From: Ectothiorhodospiraceae bacterium
GTDB taxonomy: Bacteria > Pseudomonadota > Gammaproteobacteria > Nitrococcales > AK92
Length of the DNA: 9,915 nt
Direction of reading: 5' to 3'
Assembly (NCBI GenBank): GCA_029263635.1
Contig: JAJUFY010000061.1
Location: 1 to 9,915, forward strand
In this document: piece by piece, positions 5,250-9,915 of the stretch
Layout of the letters: each line of letters opens with the position of its first letter
How positions within the stretch are numbered: the stretch's first letter is position 1
Notes under the pieces: generated by a model
Told to the model about the DNA's origin: nothing
What the model saw: the letters and a program-made list of their open reading frames with translations, nothing else
Database searches by the model: none
Translations under genes and position numbers: made by a program

Positions 5250-5723
5250 CTAGTCGACGCTGGCCCGCTGCCGGTCGGCGGGCCGGTAGGCGTCGGGGCT
5301 GGCGACCTGGCTGTCGGTGATCGGCGCCGCGGCCATCTCGATCTCGTCCGATTTCGGGCTTTCCTGGCCCTCGCGGTCGACGGTGGAGATGGCCACGTAG
5401 TATTCCTTGCCGGGCTGCAGCCCGCGCAGCAGATAGCTGGTCTGCTCCGGATCGTCGATTTCGATGGTACGGGAGTGCCGGCCTGGGGTCTCGCCGACGT
5501 AGATGCGGTAGCCGGCGATTTCCGAGCGCCGCAGCGGCGCGCCGTCCAGGCGGTCCTGCGGCGGCTGCCACTCGAGCTCGATCACGCCTTCCTGCCTGGC
5601 GATTGCCCGCTCGTCCGCAGGCGGGAGAGAGGTGCTGCCCTCCTGAATGGGAGCACAGCCGCCCTGCAGCAGCAGGAGAGCGGCGGCAGCGGCCATCAGC
5701 GGAGCAAGAAAGATCTGCGTCAT
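5250..5723 (-). CDS. Fibronectin type III domain lipoprotein, unknown function
   Basis: A 157-residue putative lipoprotein. Residues 1-22 form a hydrophobic Ala/Leu signal peptide ending in LQGGC, so Cys23 is the likely lipidation site, although Gln at -3 is unusual. After a short linker, residues about 47-130 read as one fibronectin type III domain: IELEWQPP at 48-55, GYRIYVGE at 71-78, and the hallmark TSYLLRGLQPGKEYYVAIS at 95-113, followed by DREGQESPKSDEI. The C-terminal 25 residues look unstructured. FnIII modules usually mediate binding; no catalytic part is present, so a role as an envelope adaptor or binding protein is inference. The ATG at 5723 has no clear Shine-Dalgarno. A candidate promoter with an overlapping direct repeat lies upstream, and a hairpin with a short U-run lies downstream, suggesting a single-gene unit. 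Confidence 0.85.
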   Translation of the reverse strand: MTQIFLAPLMAAAAALLLLQGGCAPIQEGSTSLPPADERAIARQEGVIELEWQPPQDRLDGAPLRRSEIAGYRIYVGETPGRHSRTIEIDDPEQTSYLLRGLQPGKEYYVAISTVDREGQESPKSDEIEMAAAPITDSQVASPDAYRPADRQRASVD

Positions 5724-5782
5724 GATGAATTACCCGGCACCGGCCGTTGGTGTTGGCGGATCAGCGCAGCAGCGCCATAGCC

Positions 5783-5811
5783 TTCATATGGGGTCGGCAG
5801 CCGGTCGGCAA
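5783..5811 (-). promoter_or_regulatory. Candidate sigma70 promoter for the FnIII lipoprotein gene
   Basis: On the minus strand TTGCCG (5806-5811) and TATGAA (5783-5788), each four of six matches, are separated by 17 bases. The predicted start near 5776 leaves a leader of about 53 bases. An eight-base direct repeat covers the -35 and spacer. Confidence 0.35.
5792..5810. repeat. Tandem 8-bp direct repeat at 11-bp period over the promoter
   Basis: GGTCGGCA occurs at 5792-5799 and again at 5803-5810, separated by GCC. The 11-bp period places the two copies on the same helix face, and they overlap the -35 and spacer of the predicted promoter, as a regulator-binding site would. Chance occurrence in GC-rich sequence is possible. 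Confidence 0.4.
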
Positions 5812-5845
5812 AGAGCGGCGCGCGGGCGGCATGAGGCTCCGCGGT

Positions 5846-8800
5846 TCAGGCGCCGAGGGGGGTGTGCGCTTCCCGCAGCCGCATGGTGGCCTGCGCGGCT
5901 GGCAGCGGCCTGGCGATGTGGTAGCCCTGAGCCTCGTCGCAGCCGATTTCGCGCAGCATCTCCAGGGTTGCGGCGTCTTCCACGCCCTCGGCGACCACGC
6001 GCAGGCCGAGGTTATGGGCGAGCCCGATGGTGGAATGGACGATCATGGCGTCGGCATGGCTCAGCAGCATCTGGCGGACGAATGACATGTCGATCTTGAG
6101 GGTATCCAGCGGCAGTCGCTGGAGATAGGAGAGCGACGAATAGCCGGTGCCGAAATCGTCGATCGCGAGCCGCACCCCGAGAGCGTGGATCCGCTGGATG
6201 ACGGCGAGGGCCCGTTCCGGATCGGCGATCAGCGCCCCCTCGGTGATCTCCAGCTGCAAGGCGTCGGCCGGAACCCGGTAGTGTCGGAGGAGCCGCTCGA
6301 GCTGCTCCGGGTAGTCCTCGTCCAGCAGGTTGCGAGGCGAGATGTTGACGGCGACGCAGGTCGCCATCCCCTGCCGGTACCACTCCTGCAGCTGCATCAG
6401 CGCCTGCTCGATCACCCACAGCGTCAGCGGACGGATGACCTCGCCCATTTCCGCCAGGGGGATGAATTGCTCCGGCGGCACGCTGCCGTGGACCGGATGC
6501 CGCCAGCGCAGCAGCGCTTCGAAGCCGGTCAGATGACCGGAATGCAGGTCGATCTTGGGCTGGAACATCAGGTACAGCTGGTTGTCCCGCATGGCCGGGC
6601 CGAGATCGGTGATCAGGGCCAGCCGCCGCGGCGAGTGTTCGTCCAGCTCCGGGCGGTACAGCGCCCAGCCGAGCCGGTCCCGCTTCGCCAGATACATGGC
6701 GATGTCGGCGCAGCGCATCAGCGTGTTGCTGTCCTGCCCGTGCTCGGGGAACAGCGCGGCACCGATGCTGGCGCCGGCTTCCAGCCGCAGCCCGGCGATC
6801 TCGAAGGGCTGGCGGATGGCCTCCACCAGACTCCGGGCCAGCGTCTCGGCCTCCCGAGCGTCTGCGTCGGGCAGCAGGACGGCGAATTCATCGCCCCCGA
6901 GCCGGGCCAGCCGGGCTTCGCCCAGCAGCGGCCGCAGCCGCGGCCCGATCTGCGCCAGCAACAGGTCGCCGATGTGGTGGCCGAGCGCGTCGTTGATTTC
7001 CTTGAAATGGTCGAGATCGATGAACAGCAGCGCAAAGCCGACGTCGGGATCATCGCTGATGCGGGAGTCGACGGCGGCGGTCAGCCACTTGCGGTTGTAC
7101 AGCCCGGTCAGCGGATCGTGGGTCGCCTGATGTTCCAGCTCGGCGATGTGGCGCCGGCGTTCGGTGACATCCCGCTGTACTCCCCAGATGCGGCAGAGGT
7201 GGCCGTTCTCGACGGTGCCGAAGAAGGAGCTGCTCAGCCAGACGAACTCGCCGCGGCGATTGCGGTACGGCGTCTCGGTTTCGGTGACGTGGTAGCCGAG
7301 GCGGATGAAGCGGCTGGCGATCCGGCGGAAGTAACGCTCCCCGTACAGATCGTCCATGGCCAGGCCGATGGCGTCGTCGGAGAACTCGAAGCCGTACATG
7401 CGCGCCATGGATTGGTTGCACTCGCTGATGCGGGTGTTGCGGTACAGCCATTCCTGCTGCTCCTCGAGCCCGAGCGTGATCGGCATCGGCGGCTCGACGT
7501 CGGCGCGCCAGATGGCTTCCGCGCTGGCCGCGATGAAGGCCCGGTAACGCTCCTCGCTGGCCCGCAGCGCCCGCTCGGCATTGCGCTGGTCGGTGAGGTC
7601 GCGCGCGGTCACCACCCGCACCGACATGCCGTTGAGGTCGGTGGCGCGGGATTTGACCTCGATCGGGAAGTTGGAACCATCCGCCCGCAGGCCGTTGGCT
7701 TCGTAATGCAGGGTGTTGCCTTGGAGGGACAGCCGCTCGACCCTCTCCCGGTCTTCCGGGATCACGAGCGAGAACGGATTGGCGCCAAGCAGTTGTTCGC
7801 GGCTGTAGCCGAACATCCGCAGCAGGTTGCTGTTGACTTCGATGATGCGGCCGTCGCCGTGAATCATCATCGCCTCGAACGAGGCTTCCGCCAGCGCACG
7901 GAACCGGGCTTCGCTCTCGCGCAGCTGCACCAGCGTCCGCTCGTAGTCGGTGATGTCGCCGGAGATGGTGGCCGTGCCGTAGAGATCTCCGCTGCCGTCG
8001 AACAGCGGGAACTTCACCGATAGCATGGTGCGTTCGCCGCCCGGCAAGGGGAGGCGTTCCACCACTTCCAGAGGGCTGCGTGACGCCAGGATGTCGGCGT
8101 CGTGGCTGCGCAGCACGGCGGCCAGCTCCGGCGACGGCAGCTGATCGTCGCTGCGGCCGAGCAGCCAGTCGCGGTCCAGCTGGGTGATTTGCTCGAACCA
8201 GCGGTTGACCAGCAGATAGCGGCCTTCAAGGTCCTTGACGTACACCGCCGACGGCGCATTGTTGATCAGGTCCTCGAGCAGCGCCTCGCTCCGGGCCAGC
8301 GCCTGCTCGGCCGCTTGGCGGCCGACGCGTTCGAGGACCACGGCCAGCAGGTCGGCGACCGATACGGCGAACTGCTGCTCGTCCAGCGCCCATTGACGAG
8401 GGGCCAGCTGCTCGAAGCAGATCACGCCGGCCAGGGTCCCGTCCCGGAGGATGGCGACATCCAGCAGCGCCCGGATTCCGAGCGGCTCAAGGTAGCCGCG
8501 GCGCAGATCCGCAACGCGCGGGTCGGCGGTGCAGTCATTGGCCACGAGCAGACGGTTGGCGGACAGCGCGGCGGCATAGTTGGGCGGCCAGTCGATATGG
8601 CCGGGCTCGTCGTCGGCAGCGTGGCGGCCGCTGCGGGCGGCGCAGTAGAGGCGGTTGTCCGCATCCGGCTGCAGCAGCCAGACCGTGACGCGGTCGGCGG
8701 CGATAGCCTTGCGGGCGGTGCCTGCCAGCTGCTGCAGAGCCTGGTCGGCCCCGGTCAGGGGCGATTGCACGTCGCGTGCCAGCTGCAGCAGTACAGCCTG

Positions 8801-9235
8801 ACGGCGCAGCATGCGCCGCTTGGTTGCGACGCGGTCGGTCACGTCCTGCAGCGTGCCGAGCAGCCTTCTGAGCCGCCGCCGCCCGGTGCAGAGGTCGGCC
8901 GTGAGCAGGTAGTGATGCATGCGGCCGCTGCGGTGCAGGGCGCGACAGCGCAGCTCTCCCCTCGGCTCGCCGCGGGCAAGCGCGGCCAGCCAGTCCCGGA
9001 CCCGGCTGCGGTCGCGGCTGTGCACGAATCGCAGCAGGTGCTGGAAGGTGGTATCGAGTTCTTCGCCGGCGGCCCGGCCCAGATAGGCCCGCGCCGGGGT
9101 CAGCCGTAGTCGGTCGGTGCGCGGCTCCCACTCCCAGGAGGCAAGCCCGTCGGCCTCCAGCAGCTGGCCGATCAGGCTGCGTCCGAGCGACAGCAGCGGG
9201 GAGTGGGTTCGGCGGGAGGCGGGTTTGGCGGGCAT
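5846..9235 (-). CDS. Multi-sensor c-di-GMP signalling protein: PAS-GAF-PAS-PAS-PAS-GGDEF-EAL
   Basis: A 1129-residue cytoplasmic protein with no membrane segment. Domains in order, approximate residues: N-terminal PAS (25-135, ending in the typical GTLQDVTDR), GAF (145-305), PAS (315-432, ending SGDITDYER), PAS (440-552, ending RDLTDQRNAE), a PAS with an inserted PPMPITLGLEEQQEW segment (560-693, ending QRDVTERR), GGDEF (700-860) and EAL (873-1118). The cyclase motif is intact (RLGGDEFAVLL, GGDEF at 780-784), with FIDLDHFKEIND upstream. The inhibitory I-site RxxD is absent; LGEA (771-774) sits there. The EAL domain keeps EALLRW (906-911), NIS (964-966), ITE (997-999), DDFGTGYSSL (1026-1035), LKID (1046-1049) and VAEGVED (1081-1087), so phosphodiesterase activity is likely. 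It probably makes or degrades c-di-GMP depending on sensor input. The start ATG lacks a clear Shine-Dalgarno. It follows the fumarase gene by 87 bp. Confidence 0.95.
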   Translation of the reverse strand: MPAKPASRRTHSPLLSLGRSLIGQLLEADGLASWEWEPRTDRLRLTPARAYLGRAAGEELDTTFQHLLRFVHSRDRSRVRDWLAALARGEPRGELRCRALHRSGRMHHYLLTADLCTGRRRLRRLLGTLQDVTDRVATKRRMLRRQAVLLQLARDVQSPLTGADQALQQLAGTARKAIAADRVTVWLLQPDADNRLYCAARSGRHAADDEPGHIDWPPNYAAALSANRLLVANDCTADPRVADLRRGYLEPLGIRALLDVAILRDGTLAGVICFEQLAPRQWALDEQQFAVSVADLLAVVLERVGRQAAEQALARSEALLEDLINNAPSAVYVKDLEGRYLLVNRWFEQITQLDRDWLLGRSDDQLPSPELAAVLRSHDADILASRSPLEVVERLPLPGGERTMLSVKFPLFDGSGDLYGTATISGDITDYERTLVQLRESEARFRALAEASFEAMMIHGDGRIIEVNSNLLRMFGYSREQLLGANPFSLVIPEDRERVERLSLQGNTLHYEANGLRADGSNFPIEVKSRATDLNGMSVRVVTARDLTDQRNAERALRASEERYRAFIAASAEAIWRADVEPPMPITLGLEEQQEWLYRNTRISECNQSMARMYGFEFSDDAIGLAMDDLYGERYFRRIASRFIRLGYHVTETETPYRNRRGEFVWLSSSFFGTVENGHLCRIWGVQRDVTERRRHIAELEHQATHDPLTGLYNRKWLTAAVDSRISDDPDVGFALLFIDLDHFKEINDALGHHIGDLLLAQIGPRLRPLLGEARLARLGGDEFAVLLPDADAREAETLARSLVEAIRQPFEIAGLRLEAGASIGAALFPEHGQDSNTLMRCADIAMYLAKRDRLGWALYRPELDEHSPRRLALITDLGPAMRDNQLYLMFQPKIDLHSGHLTGFEALLRWRHPVHGSVPPEQFIPLAEMGEVIRPLTLWVIEQALMQLQEWYRQGMATCVAVNISPRNLLDEDYPEQLERLLRHYRVPADALQLEITEGALIADPERALAVIQRIHALGVRLAIDDFGTGYSSLSYLQRLPLDTLKIDMSFVRQMLLSHADAMIVHSTIGLAHNLGLRVVAEGVEDAATLEMLREIGCDEAQGYHIARPLPAAQATMRLREAHTPLGA

Positions 9236-9280
9236 CGTGCTGCTGTCGTTAGCGCCGTCGCAAGCGTAGCGGCGGTGTTG

Positions 9281-9316
9281 CCGGCCGCGGCACCTGTTGC
9301 CGGATACCGCGGCCGG
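9281..9316 (-). terminator. Ten-base-pair inverted repeat just after the fumarase stop
   Basis: CCGGCCGCGG at 9281-9290 and CCGCGGCCGG at 9307-9316 are perfect inverted repeats with a 16-base spacer. On the minus strand the structure begins six bases after the fumarase stop. There is no U-tract, so it may be a Rho-assisted terminator or an RNA-stabilising 3' stem. It separates the fumarase gene from the c-di-GMP gene. Confidence 0.45.
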
Positions 9317-9322
9317 GCGGCA

Positions 9323-9915
9323 TCAGGCCACCGTGACCGGGATCTTGCCGATACGGGCGCGCCACTTGGCAGGGCCGGTCTCGTGTACCGACTCTCCGTT
9401 GCTGTCGACCGCGACCGTGACCGGCATGTCCTCCACCACGAATTCGTGGATGGCTTCCATGCCCAGGTCCTCGAACGCGACGACCCGTGCCTGGCGGATC
9501 GCCTTCGACACCAGGTAGGCGGCGCCGCCGACAGCCATCAGGTAGACGGCCTTGTGCTTCTTGATCGCCTCGACGGCGGCCGGTCCGCGTTCGGCCTTGC
9601 CGATCATGCCGAGCAGCCCGGTCTTGTCCAGCATCAGCTCGGTGAACTTGTCCATGCGGGTAGCCGTGGTCGGGCCGGCGGGGCCGACGACCTCGACGCG
9701 TACCGGATCGACCGGGCCGGCGTAGTAGATGAACTTGCCCGTGACATCGACCGGCAGCGACTCGCCGCGGGCGAGCATGTCGGCAATGCGCTTGTGGGCT
9801 GCGTCGCGGCCGGTAAGCATGGTGCCGGACAGCAGCAGGGTCTCGCCCGGCTTCCAGCTATGTACCTCTTCCGGGGTCACCGTGTCCATGTTCACGCGCC
9901 GGGAGTCCTTTACTC
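9323..9915 (-). CDS. fumA: Class I fumarate hydratase (iron-sulphur), C-terminal part
   Basis: The frame is open from the right window edge to TGA at 9323-9325, giving about 196 C-terminal residues. The residues before the in-frame GTG at 9895 (VKDSRRVNMDT) continue the homology, so this is the 3' end of a longer gene and not a stand-alone small subunit. Motifs of the swivelling beta domain of class I fumarases/tartrate dehydratases are clear: LLSGTMLTGRDAAHKR, IYYAGPVDPV, GPAGPTTATRMDKF, LGMIGKAERGP, VGGAAYLVSKAI, LGMEAIHEF and VAVDSNGES. Close resemblance to the single-chain enzyme of about 505 residues in pseudomonads is from memory. It would convert fumarate to malate in the TCA cycle; the [4Fe-4S] cysteines belong to the N-terminal domain, outside the window. 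The symbol is tentative, because naming of class I fumarases varies. Confidence 0.93.
   Translation of the reverse strand, partial: VKDSRRVNMDTVTPEEVHSWKPGETLLLSGTMLTGRDAAHKRIADMLARGESLPVDVTGKFIYYAGPVDPVRVEVVGPAGPTTATRMDKFTELMLDKTGLLGMIGKAERGPAAVEAIKKHKAVYLMAVGGAAYLVSKAIRQARVVAFEDLGMEAIHEFVVEDMPVTVAVDSNGESVHETGPAKWRARIGKIPVTVA

Noticed and set aside
6185..8023. Plus-strand open frame of 612 codons antisense to the GGDEF-EAL gene
   Set aside because: Composition rich in Gln, Arg, Val and Pro with no motif; the opposite strand encodes recognisable PAS, GGDEF and EAL domains throughout.
9323..9895. Stand-alone 190-residue fumarase beta subunit starting at the GTG at 9895
   Set aside because: The frame continues open to the window edge with family-like residues upstream, so the GTG is internal to a longer single-chain enzyme.
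1..9915. CRISPR arrays, insertion sequences, integrases, toxin-antitoxin pairs, tRNA or rRNA genes
   Set aside because: I scanned for regularly spaced repeats, transposase or integrase motifs, terminal inverted repeats and RNA gene signatures and saw none.

Overview
The window is GC-rich (roughly two-thirds G+C by eye, strong G/C preference at third codon positions), gap-poor bacterial chromosome. Tandem Slp-type outer-membrane lipoproteins, SlyD, a single-chain class I fumarase of the kind found in pseudomonads, and a multi-PAS GGDEF-EAL protein point to a gammaproteobacterium, possibly Pseudomonas-like. I cannot place the genus. I see no insertion sequence, phage gene, CRISPR array, rRNA or tRNA. 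It reads as core or near-core chromosome, not an accessory island.

Layout. (1) 1-676, plus strand: the 3' end of one Slp-family lipoprotein with an extremely aromatic tail, overlapping by one base a second, complete Slp-family lipoprotein. A 36-bp gap filled by a hairpin separates it from a small convergent putative lipoprotein (713-952, minus). (2) 991-1530, plus: an integral-membrane CarS-like (CDP-archaeol synthase family) protein, convergent across a short hairpin with a calcineurin-like metallophosphoesterase (1559-2515, minus). (3) 2767-3249, minus: SlyD peptidyl-prolyl isomerase, divergent from a MetX-like alpha/beta-hydrolase (3479-4561, plus) that has glycine where the catalytic serine should be. 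The 229-bp region between them carries one candidate sigma70-type promoter in each direction. (4) 4581-9915, minus: in transcription order, the C-terminal part of a class I fumarase, a 1129-residue PAS/GAF/PAS/PAS/PAS/GGDEF/EAL signalling protein, a fibronectin type III lipoprotein, and a nitroreductase-family flavoprotein. Gaps of about 90-120 bp containing hairpins or promoter-like sequence suggest these are mostly separate transcription units.

The genes do not form one obvious pathway. Envelope functions (Slp pair, small lipoproteins, CarS-like enzyme) dominate the left side; central metabolism (fumarase), c-di-GMP signalling and redox chemistry lie on the right. No clear novel multi-gene system is visible. 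The most unusual single observations are the serine-less MetX-like protein, the CarS-like enzyme in a bacterium with a possible translationally coupled mini-ORF ahead of it, and an 11-bp-period direct repeat over a predicted promoter. Gaps between genes are all under 300 bp; the largest (2516-2766 and 3250-3478) are described in their promoter and terminator entries.
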